A DNA stretch of 64,000 bases, taken from NCBI GenBank assembly GCA_035235625.1, contig CP141148.1, positions 14,757,057 through 14,821,056 on the forward strand. Reading direction: 5' to 3'. The first letter of the stretch is position 1, and the number at the start of each line of letters is the position of its first letter. The translations under genes and the position numbers were made by a program. This document shows, one piece after another, positions 25,765 through 37,640 of the stretch. The notes below the pieces were generated by a model that was given only the letters and a program-made list of their open reading frames with translations, was not told where the DNA came from and did no database searches. This DNA is from Saururus chinensis (lineage: Eukaryota > Streptophyta > Magnoliopsida > Piperales > Saururaceae).

Positions 25765-26300
25765 AAGTTGAACCGGAAGAAATAAAGGACAGCCCAATTA
25801 AGAACAACCCACATATATTCCCTGGTTGGTGGCCGTACTTTACGCCATATTTTGGACAATCAAATCTCTGATTTGAAGCCTTGGTTTAGCCTCTACTTAT
25901 GCTTAGTTAGATCCCTGTTTTGTAGCCTTGTTTTAGGCTCTATTTTTACCAAATTCTTAGCCTTAATTTATGTTATGATCATGCTGAGAGAATACCTAAG
26001 TTTCAGCCCTAGTTTAGGTTGCATTATTGCCTTTCTAATACTTGATTCTCAGCTTTGATTTAGGTTGTAATCTTGCTGATTGAATCCCTAATGTTTGAGT
26101 CTTTATTCATGATGTATTCATGCTTATTGAATCTTTGAAATTCAGCTTATGATGTCTCTAGATTTCAGCCTTGATTGTGATGTACCTAAAGTTGAATGTT
26201 GATGGTTGTATCAGCCTGAATTTGTCATGTTAGGTGGCTGACTTGAGATGTTCATCTCAGCCCCAATTCTTTTTTATTATAATGTTGAATTGGTCAGTTC
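25765..26300. repeat. Degenerate short repeats inside L5
   Basis: Words such as CAGCCTTGATTTAGG, TAGCCTTGTTTTAGG and CAGCCCTAGTTTAGG recur about every 60-80 bp between 25870 and 26180. This suggests an old minisatellite in the LTR. Confidence 0.4.
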
Positions 26301-27310
26301 ATCTCAGCATAAGTTTGAGTCCTTTTCTTGTTGATTAGTTCATATGCTTAAGTCTAAATTTGCCTATTATCTTGCCAATTATGAGAGTTGGTTGCATGCA
26401 TGATAGGTTATGATTAGTATCAAATCCTTGGATGCATTAAGTCATATGTTCATTCAGCATTATGTTAGTTCACAGCAATAGCCATGGCGGTAATCTTTTA
26501 GACCTTCATGGTCTTCGTTTCTTCAGGACGATGGATCCCTACAAATGTGCAACCCAGGTTTTTGAGCATCATGGAAGGCTCACCTACCTTAGGCCAGTGT
26601 GTCCATGAGCACAGCTGGTACCTGCATCTCTAGACCCATGGCTGATCCAAGTGGATCCCTAGGGATGTTAGGATTCCCCTGCTTATGTGCAGTACTTCTT
26701 GTGAACGGGAGTCAGTTTTTCAGATGAAAATAAATGAGTTATTTTCTGAACAATGTAGATATCAGTTGAGTCATGTAAGTTTGCATTAGTTGCTAGTTTA
26801 GGAGTGTCGTTTATTTGATAATCATTACTCTGTATATTACCTTTATGTGTTACCTTCTGCAGGATGTTTTGCATTGTGTTCACAGTTTATCTCTACTGTT
26901 TGGTACATTATCATAATCTTCTGTTTTAAGGTGGTTTTTCATGCCACCTATTGAGTATTTGTAGAAATACTCATGCATCTTTTGATGCAGGATCAACACC
27001 AGTTTTGGAGTAGGAGTTTTTCTTAGCAAGAGTTGCCTAGAGTTAGCAGGGTAGATTCTCTACAGCCAATAGGACTTTAGTTTTTTTATTTCTAGCTAAA
27101 TTGTAATAAGGCACTGTGTTGCCATCAAATTTCTAATCATGTTATTTTATTATGTTATAGTACTTGCACTTGGTTGAGCCAAGATCCTAGTTAATGAAGT
27201 TTTTGCTTTAGTAGGTTATTTACTTATGTGTTGTGATATTGGCTTGGCAAGTTAACACCTTGAGTTAGCATTGCCACATGTTTATGTGAATGGAAACCCA
27301 GGGTGTTACA

Positions 27311-27965
27311 TGGGGCCTCCGAAGGGCGCCTTCGATGGTCTGATAAAGCCCGCCTTCAACAGCTTGTCAAGCTGCTTCCTGAGTTCTGCTAACTCTGGTG
27401 GAGCCATGCGATAGGGGGCTTGGGCTGGAGGATGAGCCCCTGGCATCAACTCAATAGCATGATCCATAGCACGTCGTGGTGGGAGGGTTTGCGGCAACTC
27501 GGGTGGCATCACGTCCGCAAACTCACTCAGCAACTTCTCCACCTTCTCTGGAATGTCCAAGGCTGTGTTCTCATTTTCCACCATCGTGACCAAGTAGGTC
27601 TTATGGCCCCGTTCAAGGCTTTTCTTTAGCTGAAGTGCAGACACAACCTGCACCTCTGTCTCGCCTTTGTTCTTAGCAACAAAGCAAGGGATCCTCTCGT
27701 CGCCAATGAGGATGCCCCTAAGGTGTGGCATCATGAACACTCTAGCTAATCTCATGAAGTCCAACCCAAGGATCAACTCGAAGTCATCCAAGGGAACAAT
27801 GGTGAAGTTAACTCTGCCCGTCCAATCACCAATCCACACAAGCAAGTCATGGACAACTCCTAGGACAGGGGCTACCTTTGAGTTAATTCGGGCTTGAGCC
27901 TTCTCTGTCTTCAGACCCCAAGATTTCACACAATTCTCTGCTAGGAAGTTGTGAGAAGCACCTAT
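27311..27965 (-). pseudogene. Gypsy protease and start of RT (element G2), Galadriel-like
   Basis: A minus-strand ORF (218 codons outside the inserted LTR) without internal stop: protease part GASHNFLAENCVKSWGL, then FTIVPLDDFELILGLDFM (about 27800-27750), linker VSALQLKKSLERG and RT start APYRMAPPELAELRKQL with GFIRPSKAPFGGP at 27350-27311. The DTG of the active site lies on the far side of the LTR inserted at 27966. RT is cut at 27310 by the 3' end of L5 and the rest of pol was not found to the left. It is better preserved than the plus-strand relative at 2.9 kb. Confidence 0.9.
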
Positions 27966-28387
27966 TGTAATGCCCCGTATTTTTTTATTACGATTTTCTA
28001 TAATTTTTCTGATCATTTTCAATGAGAAAATGTGATGCTTCGGCGTATTTGGCCTCGGTAGTTATACCCGTAGAATCGGGTGATGGGTTCGTCGTAGGCC
28101 ACAGGCCTGGACGCATGCTTATGACGCAAAAATTGAAAGACTTTGAGAGAGCAGAAGAGACAAGGAGAAAAAAGAAAAAAAACAAAAAAAAGGAAACGGG
28201 CTCGGGCTCGACCGAGCCTGATCCAGATGTTTCTGGAACATAGAGACAACCCCCCCATTTTGCAGTCTTCTCTTCGGTGACCGGCGGCCGCCAGCTCGGC
28301 GGTGCGACGCCAAGGGGCCACTGTCGCGGCCTCCCACGGCCGCGCCTCCTCTTCCCTGGTTCACCCTCACTTACACCATCTCTCCCG

Positions 28388-28960
28388 TTTTCTGACTGGA
28401 ACATCACCGGTGGTGGGCGATAGGCTCCGGCCAGCCTCCGTTTGACCGGCCTTGAGCTGGCTACGGAAAGGCCGGCATCCCTGGCCAGCCCCGCTGGCGT
28501 CCCCTTCCAATTTTGGCTTTGCCCTGTTTTCTACCCCTCTGTTTAGAGTTGTTTGAGCCGCCGCCGTGGGCCGCCAAGGGCCATCCAGCCGGCTATGGCT
28601 CTGCCCTGGACCGGCGATGGCGAGAGGCTTTCCCTCCCGGCCTCCTAAACCTTTCCCCAGCCTCTCCGCCCTCCGCCCCGTCTCTCCCCTGTTTTCTTCT
28701 CGTTCCAATCAGTCTCTTTGCCTTGTGACTGGACAGCGCCGACAGTGGCTGGTGGGCTCCGCTCGGCCTCCGTTTGGCTAGCTGCAGGTTGGCGACCACA
28801 AGGTCGGCCCCCAGCCAGCTCCGCTGCCCTCCATGAGCTTTTGACCGGTTAGTTTTTTCCCCTCCTCGTTGTCTGCATTTTTTATTTTCAGCCGTCGGTG
28901 ATGACCGGCAGTGGCCTCCGCCCCGGCCTAGCAAAGGCCAGGGATGGTCCCACCCAGCGT
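28388..28960 (+). repeat. GC-rich diverged direct repeat in U3 of L3
   Basis: The block around GGCTCCGGCCAGCCTCCG at 28424 recurs in changed form at about 28756 (GGCTCCGCTCGGCCTCCG) and partly at 28900-28930. This gives many long chance ORFs on both strands but no consistent protein. Confidence 0.5.
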
Positions 28961-31677
28961 GGCTCCACCCCACTCTACCTCCTTCCCCTCTGCCCTAAAA
29001 AGGGCTACTCTTTTCCATTGGTTTGCTCTCTATGTGTTGGGTTACCGATGGGTTGCCGTCGCCGTTGTATGCCTTTGTCTTCCATCGAACCCAGCTTGGA
29101 CCGACCGCTAGGGTCATGACGGAGCTGGGTAGAGCCGCTGGAACCCCTTGCTCCTCCTTGTGGCCTATAGCCCCAAACTAGTTCCGCCACACCGGCATGT
29201 TTGCCCGTTGACCCCTCTTACCCATTTTATGCCGTCGGTACTAAACGGCCTCTGGCAAGAATTTGTATGGCCTATCTTGACCAAAGGTGGACGAGTTCAC
29301 CTACATAAGCCTTGGCCAATGACGGCCTCACGGCCTTTGCTCGATCATGAACCTTTCCCCCATCTTCTGCTGTGTGAGCTGTACAACAGCCCGCATCTAT
29401 TGTTTTAGTTGTGGATGGTGATCAGCAATGTCGCCATTTTGATTGGTCACCACTAGGGCCTTAGCCATGTCAGACCCTTATGAGACCGCCTTTGTTTAGC
29501 CTCTTCCCCTCCCCTTTGGCCGCGCATGCAAGTAGCACCCGTGCGGGTTATGGTTTTGGTATTGTTTTGGCGCTGCCTGACAGTCGGATGGCTCTGCCAT
29601 CATTTGGATTTGACCACGAGAATCCACCACCTCTCCTCTGCCCTCGAGAGTCGCCCCACGCCCTCCACCCATATGTGGGCGCTTGTAAACGTGAAATCGA
29701 TGCTGTTGGGTGCTGTCCACGGCTGATTTCGACGTCTTGTGACCGGATGGGTATTGTTCAACTGCCGGTCGAATTTTAGTGAGTACACCCTGCCTTCCAG
29801 TTGCACCTGCCACTCGTTGGCATGATCTTTCTCCTGGCCGCCCCTAGTGTGCCGCCGTGGATCGTGGATTTTCTGCATTGATTTGTGTCACCCCTATTTG
29901 GCCGTGAGTAGTCCGACGCTTCCTAAAACTTCAAGACAACAACTCTCTCAACTAGGAAATAGTTTTGACCGCCAACTCCACCACCGATGCCGCCACCATC
30001 GTGTACTCGCCATCAAACGCCATGATTACGAGGTAGGAGAGCTTTGAACTCATAATTTCATGACAACATGCTTTGAATGAGTAGCAGCATGCTAGGCTTG
30101 TATGATTCCATGTTTTGGATATTAAATCATGACATGTATGCATGATGTAAGATAGTGAATTATGCCACATTGAGATACAAGTATGTATGTATGTGAGTTG
30201 TAAGCATGTTTTATGTATGTAGAATTTGTATACGCTAGTGATGGCTAGCGAATACATTAATGTGCTCCGTATGTGAATGATGTACGTGCTAGTGACTACT
30301 AGAAATTGTGAGTAAGTTACGAATGTGGACTGTGTGGGCAGAGGTATGGGCGATGGATGGTAAGAGTGGTAAGGGTTTGGTACGAAGTTGGATGTGGATG
30401 TGGATGTGTAAGCGTGTGACAAAAGACAACAGGCGTAAGTGTGACTGGCGAGGAATGGAGCGGATCGGTTTGGAGCGTACGTCAGGGGTTCGGTAAGTAA
30501 GAAGACTTAGGCTTGGAGCCTTATGAGGGTTTATTAGACAGTAAGAGCATGCATAATTGTACAAGCATAATGTACAAATTATGAAGTGAAAAGTAAGTAT
30601 AATAAATGAGGAATTAAGTAAGAGGATGATAACGGGGATCTGCTGTGAGGAGCTCAGTTTGATGATGTAAGTAAGATGTTTTGAATGTAAGGTGGATGTT
30701 AGGGGTTGTATGATTATGTAAGTATTTGTGTATGGTGAGTTATGTGTGACTTGGACGGGTAAGTGAAGTTTGCTGCCCCGACGAACTAGGGTTCGGATCG
30801 GGCTCAGCTTCAGTTTGATCAGTCGAGGACTGAGTTTGTGTGGCATAATTGTACCGCATAATATACTTAATTCAAACTTGAATTATGAGGAAACTATTAA
30901 TAGCATTGTGAGTTTGAGACTTGAGGGTTCGACGGATTAAGTTCCGTGTTTGAGCTAGCCGATAATGAGTCGGCTGAGCACTTCTTGTGTCTTGCCATGG
31001 TGGTTATCCTGCGGGATTTTTGTCTGTGTGCTATATAGAGCACCAGACGTCTGATGCTCTGTTGAGAGCGATGTATGCTCTATTTTGGTCTGTGTGCTGT
31101 ATTTAGCCCAGACGTTTGATGCTCTGTTGAGAGCGCTGTAAGTTTTCGCCCCTCGTGGGCTCTGTATGTTTCTGCCTACAGTTGGCACTGTATGTTCTGC
31201 CCAAGAGTGGCATTGTAAGATTTCTGCCCTAGAGTGGCACTGGCACTATAAGACCCATAATGGTGGGCAATTCTATGGCATTATAAGACCCCTTATGTGT
31301 GGGCAATTGTATGACCCCTTGTGTGGGTGTATGTTGCGTGCTCAGGTAAGTAGTATCATGGATCTACTCTTACCTGTTTGATCTTGTGCCCCATGAGTAT
31401 AGGTGTGCCTTACCTTCAGAAAAGTCCATGACATCTAGTCACTCCCCAGAGGTTAAGGTGATGCCCCAATGGCATTCTTTTCCTTTTTGACGCTGGAGCT
31501 TATTAGCTGTAATGAGCTTTAGTGGTCGATAGTATGTATACTACTGTATGACTGAGTATGTGCGTTTCTGAGTAAGTGTATGATTATGAATATGTGCACG
31601 ACTATAATATTGAGGATGAGTATGATTGTAAGAGTGTGAGTTTGAGCATGACTGTAAGAGTTTGAATATGAGTTCGA

Positions 31678-31800
31678 CAATAAGTGTAAGACTGTACGAG
31701 TAAGGTCGTACGAGTAAGTGTAAGACTGTACGAGTAAGGTCGTACGAGTAAGTGTAAGATTGTACGAATAAGGTCGTACAAGTATGTATAAGTTATATGA
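31678..31800 (+). repeat. 34-bp minisatellite in L3
   Basis: GAGTAAGTGTAAGACTGTAC followed by GAGTAAGGTCGTAC is repeated about 3.5 times. More degenerate GTA/AGTAAG-rich copies extend left to about 31530. Confidence 0.85.
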
Positions 31801-32512
31801 GTTAGCATACAATTGTACGAGTAAGTTTGTAAGACCCTGATTAAGGGTGTTTGTGTAAGTTTGATATGATGGTGTGTTATGCGTGCTTATATGCTTATGT
31901 GCATAATATGTTATACATTGTTTGCCTCATGTTGAGTTGCATGACACATGTATTTATGAACTTATTGAGTTCACCGTTTGGGATTTCCCCTACTGGGTAT
32001 TTTCCTACTGAGTATGAAAATACTCACCCTACTTTTAGCCCCATTGTTCGGGAGGCTTTTACAGGTTGTGTTGGAGAGCTCCTGGAGATGGATGCTCGAT
32101 TCTGCAGCGGATCATTTCCCCTTTTGATTCAGGTTTAACCTTGACTCTATGTGAGTATATTTGGTGCCACGATCTGATGTATTGGGTGAGATGAGATTTA
32201 AGTGTTTATATCTTCTGGACTTTTAATTTGGATCAGATAGTAGACTGTTTATGGGACTTGTACTCGGGGATGACTGGGAGTTATTTTTATTTAAAAATCT
32301 ATGATCATGGTATTTAGTCGTACGTTTATTTTTGAGTAATGCCTGAGGATATTTGATTTGGCGGTATGATGTTTAACATTAAGATGTTTTAAATTATAAA
32401 CTGTTTATACAGGTTTTGATTTTGTCATTTTGACTCCAATTCATCGTATTATATTGAAAAAAAAATTTCCTTGAATTTTAAGAAAATTGTATGAAAAATC
32501 TCAGGCGTTACA

Positions 32513-33953
32513 CCTGTGTCAACCAACGCTCACATTGGCTGCTTGTCCATAACTGCCTCAACGTATATCAGCCCACCATGATCTGATTTCTCCTTTCGGA
32601 TAGCGCTCACAATCTGCATGGGGTTCATATGGGCAGTGACCTACTCTTCCGAAGAAGAGTCGTTTCTCAACAACAACAGTGTTAAGCTCCTCCCTCTTCA
32701 AGCACTCCTTGGCGCGGTGAGGGCCTTGGCAGATAAATCAAGATATCCCCTTTGATTTGTTGGGATCAGCCTGCTCATTGCGCTTCCCCTTCAACTTGTT
32801 CTTGCGTGTTTCACCGTTCTGCCTACGACCGCCCCTAGAGGAAGAAGGCCCTTTGTCACGTTTCTACGTGGTTGGTTCAGACTTGTAGTCAACCAACCTT
32901 ACAATCGTTGTGATGGATGAGGGGAGGTCTCATACGTTCTGCCTTCTCAACTCATTATGCTTGATGTCCAAGAGGAGGGAGTGGAATTGTTTTACATACT
33001 CCCTGACCGTCCTTGTCTGTCTCAACTTCCTGAGAGAGTCTCGTGCAACCCACGTTGTGTTTGTGGGGAGGAACTGCTCCCTGAGTTCCTTCTTCATCGT
33101 CACCCAGGTCTGGATAGGGGGACGCCTAGCAGCAGCGTCGTCTTCCAGCTTGGTTCACCACCAAAGCTTGACATCTCCTGAGAGGTACAAGCTCGTCACC
33201 ATAACCTTCTTCTCGTCCGGGGTATGGGTTATCGCGAAGAACTGCTCCATATCCCAAACGAACCATAGTAGGATTTCTGTTCAGGCACCTTCGCTTTCTT
33301 CATGGACTGCCCCGTCTTGGATCTAGGTTCTGCCTTTGTCGCTGCAGGGGCCAAGTTCAAAACAGCCCGCTCAAGCAACGCTATTTTGTCTATCAACTCT
33401 TGAACCTTCCCTTCAGTTTCGGCCCTCAAATCCTGCAGCTTATCCTTCAAGTAGTCTATGGTGGCTGCCATGTCCACGGCCAGCGAACTGAATCGGGCAG
33501 CACCTCCTGCAGAAGTCCCTTCGCCCGACTCATCAGCATAGGCGCTGATCTCTACCAGGGAGAGAAGCTGGTCGAAGGCACCAATGTGATCCTAGATACA
33601 TCGCAAAGAAGCCTGGACTTTGGCCAGCATCCCATTAGCCGTCCTCAAAGCATTGTACTTTGCCTCAACATTCGTAAGGCGCTGCAGCATGGAGCCTGTC
33701 ATGGTGATACCTCGTATGTCCCCAACCAGCAAGGAATACCCAGGTCCTTGCTCGCCAAATCCCCTTCAAACGTACCTGGTTCATTGAGATCCCGGCAATG
33801 GAACCAATTGTCACAGGCGCAGAGCTTTTCCTAGCGTCCACACCCGCAATGGCCTGACTGCAACGAGCAGCTAGCATGCTACTCTCGCGACCTTCCCTCT
33901 CGTATGCGCAAGGGAAACAAGCAACCAGCCAACACAGCCATCTCTGGTGCAAA
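32513..33953 (-). pseudogene. Gypsy gag (element G2)
   Basis: Minus-strand gag read from about 33800 down. The N-terminal part contains a coiled-coil-like segment (33477-33360: MDMAATIDYLKDKLQDLRAE and onward). The capsid core follows with FFAITHTPDEKKVMVTSLYL (about 33245-33185) and TVREYVKQFHSLLLDI (about 33010-32960). A basic linker and a degenerate zinc knuckle FICQGPHRAKEC (about 32740-32705) come next; the first knuckle Cys codon is replaced by a TGA stop. The end of gag/start of protease reaches the LTR insertion at 32512. Several stops and frameshifts. Confidence 0.85.
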
Positions 33954-33965
33954 GGGGCTCTGCCA
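33954..33965 (-). other. Primer binding site of G2
   Basis: The minus strand reads TGGCAGAGCCCC two bases after the LTR end. This fits a tRNA-Met-type site (TGGTATCAGAGCC) with three bases lost. Confidence 0.6.
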
Positions 33966-33967
33966 AA

Positions 33968-34399
33968 TGGTATGTAATCATAGTCTGTCGGTTACAAAAG
34001 CAGGGAGAGGGCTGGGGCTGACAAGCCAAGTCGCTGCGCAGAGCACTCTCTGGTTTGTCCTCTACACTTCTCTGTCAGCCATGGCCGCCCCATCCTCTCC
34101 CTATATATAGACTCAGCACTGCTGGTCCTTATCACACTAGGAGTACATTTCTAGCCCAAGTATACATAGTCCCTCCCTGTCCCAACTCTCCCAGCCCAAT
34201 GGGGTGTCCCAACACAAATCAGGAAACCTATGAGGAATCCGTCTTTGCCTAGGAGTCTAGCGCCCTGCTACCTCTAGAGTCCATCCGTCTAGGGAAACCT
34301 ATGCATCCTCTCCTATCCGGACTAGGAGTCAGGCTGTGCTTCCTCCCTGCGTCCTAGCTCCCCTAGGAGTCCATCCCTAAGGGGTTGTGGCACCCAACA
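33968..34399 (-). mobile_element. 5' LTR of gypsy element G2
   Basis: 432 bp on the minus strand, TGTTGGGTGCCACAAC...TTACATACCA. A TATATATAGGGAGAGGA promoter word lies at about 34112-34096, downstream of a GC-richer U3 and upstream of a short R-U5, followed by the primer site and gag. The start at 34399 is chosen for its typical TGTTGGGTGCC sequence. No 3' LTR partner is seen because the element is cut at 27310. Confidence 0.75.
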
Positions 34400-34580
34400 A
34401 GCCACTTAGAGTCCTACCCGTGCAAGGACTCTGCCTCAGCCTGCTCCGCAAGGTGAGTGCGCATTTGGAACCTCTCCCATGCTGCTCCAAGCATCCATCC
34501 GTGCCCAAGGTGTTGCTTAGGCTGTCCGTCGCCCAAACTAACTTGGCTGTCTACTGCCAAGTATAGGGGGTAGCCACCCC
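34400..34580. other. Unassigned spacer between G2 and copia element
   Basis: No LTR end or primer site that would serve the downstream copia gag is visible, so its 5' LTR seems lost. Confidence 0.4.
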
Positions 34581-34581
34581 C

Positions 34582-35488
34582 TTGTTTATGCAAAAAATGG
34601 AGGGGCTAACAGCTTCCAAGATGGTCACATCAGAATTAGGAAAGACTGAGAAGCTGAATGCTGACAAATATTTGGTGTGGAAGAGAAGGATCCATTATAT
34701 CCTAACTCTTTCTGATCTTGCTCATGTCATTGAGAAGATCATTGAGCCACTATCAGAAGGTTCTTCAGTTGCTCAAAAGAAAGCTTATAAAAAGCTGAGG
34801 GAGGATGACAATAAGGCTAGGTCTACCATACTGACTTTCATGGAGCCAAAGATGGAAAGGCTCTTTGAGAAGTACACAATACCAGAGAGATGCTGGAAGC
34901 AGTTTCTATTAGGTATGGGGAGCAGACAGAAGCACATAAGAGGATGTTGTACTCTAATTACCAAAACTTCAGGATGAGGGAAGGAGATGATGTGAATGAG
35001 TACTTGAGTGCCATGTCCATCATTGTTGATGACCTGGAGACACTGGAGGACCCCATCTCTGAGGGAGTCCAAGTGTCTACAGTGTTGAACAACCTTTTCA
35101 AATCTTGGGAGAGTGTGGTGGTCTATCTAAACATGAGTAATTAGAAGATCACAATAGAGGCTTTGACTACCAAGCTAAGGCTTGAGCAAGAAAGGAGGAA
35201 CCATGTGAAGGCTTCTATGGGTGCTACTACTACCAACTTGGCACAGAACTCTGGTGGAGGCAAGAAGGGTAGACAAGGGCCTGGTCCCTCTAACAAGAGA
35301 GCTTTCAAGAAGAAGGGGAAGAAGCTTCAGAACAAGGGTAGTGGAAAAGGGAATGACAAACCCAAAGGTGCTTGTTCAAGTGTGGCCAGGTGGGTCACTT
35401 CAAGGCTAACTATTCCTAGAAAGATGACCATTCAAGCAATGACAACATGGGCAAGAGTAAGGAGATTGTGTGTGTTGTATCTGAGGTG
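34582..35488 (+). pseudogene. Copia gag (element C1)
   Basis: A copia UBN2-type gag: EKLNADKYLVWKRRIHYIL (34650-34705), then after a frameshift near 34890 YSNYQNFRMREGDDVNEYLSAMSIIVDDLE (34950-35040) and STVLNNLFKSWESVV (35075-35120). A Lys/Gly-rich C-terminus with a degenerate CX2CX4HX4C zinc knuckle (about 35370-35415, CFKCGQVGHF-like across a frameshift) follows. The start codon may be ATG 34582 or 34621. It contains one stop at 35142 and at least two frameshifts. Confidence 0.88.
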
Positions 35489-36075
35489 ATGATTGCTAAC
35501 ATCAAGGAGAAGACTTGGTGGCTGGACTCAGGAGCTACTGTGCATATTTCTCTCTCTAGGGAAACCAGGGGAGAGATGGTCAACTTGATACATGGTGAGA
35601 ACAAAGTCTTCATGGGCAACAACACATACTGCGAGGTGGAGGCTATGGGAAATATAGGATTCCTCTGAAGGATGGGTCTACCCTAGTTCTCACTAATGTA
35701 CTCTTTGCTCCCTCAATCAGGAGGAACCTGATTTCAATCCACGTTTTGACAAAGAAGGGGTTTGAAGTTAGGTTCAAGGGAAGTAAGGCCACTGTGAGCA
35801 AGGGTGGGATTGTACTATTTACTACTTCTTTAGTTGATGGCTTATATTGCATAGATGTAATGAACTTGTTTGAATCTAATGAAATAAGTGCTTCTAAGTA
35901 TATTATAATGTTTGTGGATGATGCCCTGCTATGGCATATGCGTTTGTGTCACATTAATATTGTTGATAAACTACATAGGATGTCAAACGCTAGGTTGTTA
36001 CCCAAAATATCTAAAGACCTTCGTGTGTGTGAGGATTGCTTATTGGGAAAGATGAACAAACAATCCTTCTTAGAT
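35447..36075 (+). pseudogene. Copia protease and pre-integrase domain (element C1)
   Basis: Protease active site WWLDSGATVHIS at 35517-35552 (copia-type DSGA). Then VLTNVLFAPSIRRNLISI-like (35690-35735) and the GAG-pre-integrase signature LLWHMRLCHINIVDKL at 35925-35975, ending at CEDCLLGKM near 36055, just before the integrase core. The coding sequence stops where a long LTR terminus begins at 36076. A single frameshift lies near 35660. Confidence 0.9.
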
Positions 36076-37240
36076 TGTACGCATTTCTCAAATCATTTTC
36101 ATCGAGCAATAATTACAAAAAATCGTTTTTCAAACCTACTATACTCATATATAATTAAATAATGGCGAAGTTAGATTTTCTCTTTATCACATATATCAGA
36201 TATCATAATTCATAATTTACTCCAAGAGATGAACACTAGATAAAATAAATATACAAGGCAATATTAAAAAATACATGGAACTACTCAAGTATTTAACTAG
36301 AATTATCTATATAAAATTCAAAAGATAGCCTATGTAAGTATTTATGTCTTAAAAAAGGATAAGAACCCCTAGCTGTGTCTTCGTGAATTCAAAGGCTAGG
36401 AACAAGGCACTTCTTACTTGGATGATGAATTTTACTCTCCTAGAGTCGTCATGTCCTTCCCTCCCATAGGAGAACTTTTGATTTAGGTGGAAATGCCTCT
36501 TGAACCAACTGAATCCAACTTAAAATGGCTTAGAAATTGGAAAATGAAGTTTCTAAATGTGTCTCCCCAAAATTAGAAAACTGGATGCTATTTATATATG
36601 GAAAACGAATAGACATGAGGCTAACATGTGGTGCATAGGAATGAAATGCGATAGTCCTATCTGACACATTACTAGTCCTATCTAACACAACATCTTCTTA
36701 TCTAACATGTCATTCTTTTTAAACTTCAAAATGCAATATCTCTCTATCCCGACGTCATAATTGTGCATTTTTAGTACCGATGGACTCGTATGGACGAGCC
36801 CTTCGAAACTAGACTACGCAAGGGTAGGTTATCCTGCACTTTTCGTGTAGGTCCCTCACATTTGGTGCACTTTTTGAGGCCATAAATTATGATTGTGGTT
36901 TTTAAATTTAGGTGTTTTTAAGCTCATTATGCTCATCTCACATAGCTCTACTAAACATGCATATGGGATGAGATAGAGAAGCAATAACTGTCTTATTGGA
37001 ACGAGCGACCAACCTACCTTTATAATCATTATCAGTAACATGGTCATGACTTGTAGAGGCGAGGCTAGGATTTTTGAAAGGTTGAACCTTGAGGAAGGAT
37101 GTTCTAAAAAAGAAAACTCTCGTTTGAATTGGGGAATTGAAGAGTTATTTGATTGTCTAGAGCTTAAGTTGGTAGATGCATCGATAAAGCTTAATGAATA
37201 GAGAGTGCACAACTATAATCCGGATTGGAATTAGATACAC
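36076..37240 (-). mobile_element. Long LTR fragment L4 interrupting copia C1
   Basis: The left end TGTACGCATTTC is a reversed LTR 3' end. The segment 36735-36830, with TGCATTTTTAGTACCG and AGGGTAGGTTATCCTGC, parallels 7195-7275 in L2. It lies where the copia integrase and RT should be. The right end is unresolved (about 37.24 kb) and no TSD partner for TAGAT was found, so insertion was accompanied or followed by deletion. Confidence 0.5.
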
Positions 37241-37640
37241 AATACACACATTAGCTGGGAGATCCCTTAATGAAGGGCAAGACCCCTAATTAACACTTAA
37301 TGAAGGGCACCTATCAAGGCTATGCGCGCTAGGTTAGAGAGAGGCACCTATCATGGGAAAACTCTATGCTCTCTTGATCTCGGCGCCTCATGAGCACGGG
37401 TGGCTCTTCCCTCTGTAGGCACAAAGTGTTTTACAAATAATCTATAGAGGAATAAGAGGTTGCTGCTTTGTACCACTTCAAAATCCTTAGGATAGATTAG
37501 GTGTCTGTGTCATTAGTAGTAAGCCATGAGAGCTTACAAACCCTAGTAGCATCTTCTATATATAGGTAGAAGCCATAGGAGTGTTTTTGGGTGAGAGGCA
37601 CACCCTCATTTTCAAAAAGTATTATCTATTTACTTGATCG
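37241..37640. other. Unassigned, promoter-like sequence
   Basis: Contains a 15-bp direct repeat CTTAATGAAGGGCA (37266 and 37299) and a TATA-like CTATATATAGG near 37556. Possibly a fragment of a copia LTR; no ends recognised. Confidence 0.35.

Larger units (their letters stand above)
24179..27310 (+). mobile_element. Candidate long LTR L5; 3' end firm, start uncertain
   Basis: The 3' end GGGTGTTACA at 27310 directly abuts broken gypsy pol. A matching start TGTAACCCATCC occurs at 24179. The polyadenylation-region phrase TATTGAGTATTTG...AAATACTCA (26949-26972) resembles TACTGAGTATGAAAATACTCA at about 32010 in the 4.5-kb LTR. No TSD: AATAT on the left, TGGGG on the right. A minus-strand TATA (GGTATAAAAGG, about 25250) and a TGACAGTCACGAGCC terminus-like word at 24706 suggest that a different, minus-oriented LTR may occupy 24.7-25.3 kb. 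The block may be composite. Confidence 0.4.
27966..32512 (+). mobile_element. 4.5-kb solo LTR L3 (Tekay/Del-like)
   Basis: 4547 bp, TGTAATGCCCCG...CTCAGGCGTTACA, with TGTAA(T/C)GCC inverted ends. The flanks CCTAT (27961-27965) and CCTGT (32513-32517) are a 5-bp TSD with one mismatch. Removing the insert re-joins the two halves of the gypsy protease active-site region in one frame. The U3 is GC-rich (28240-29900) with diverged internal repeats. The polyadenylation-type hairpin region is at about 32005-32035. No internal coding region, PBS or PPT, hence solo LTR. Region 30.9-31.5 kb matches L1 in inverted orientation. Confidence 0.9.

Noticed and set aside
28019-29878. Many overlapping ORFs of 70-140 residues
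   Set aside because: GC-rich U3 of LTR L3 with few stops in all frames; frames do not agree with the internal repeats.
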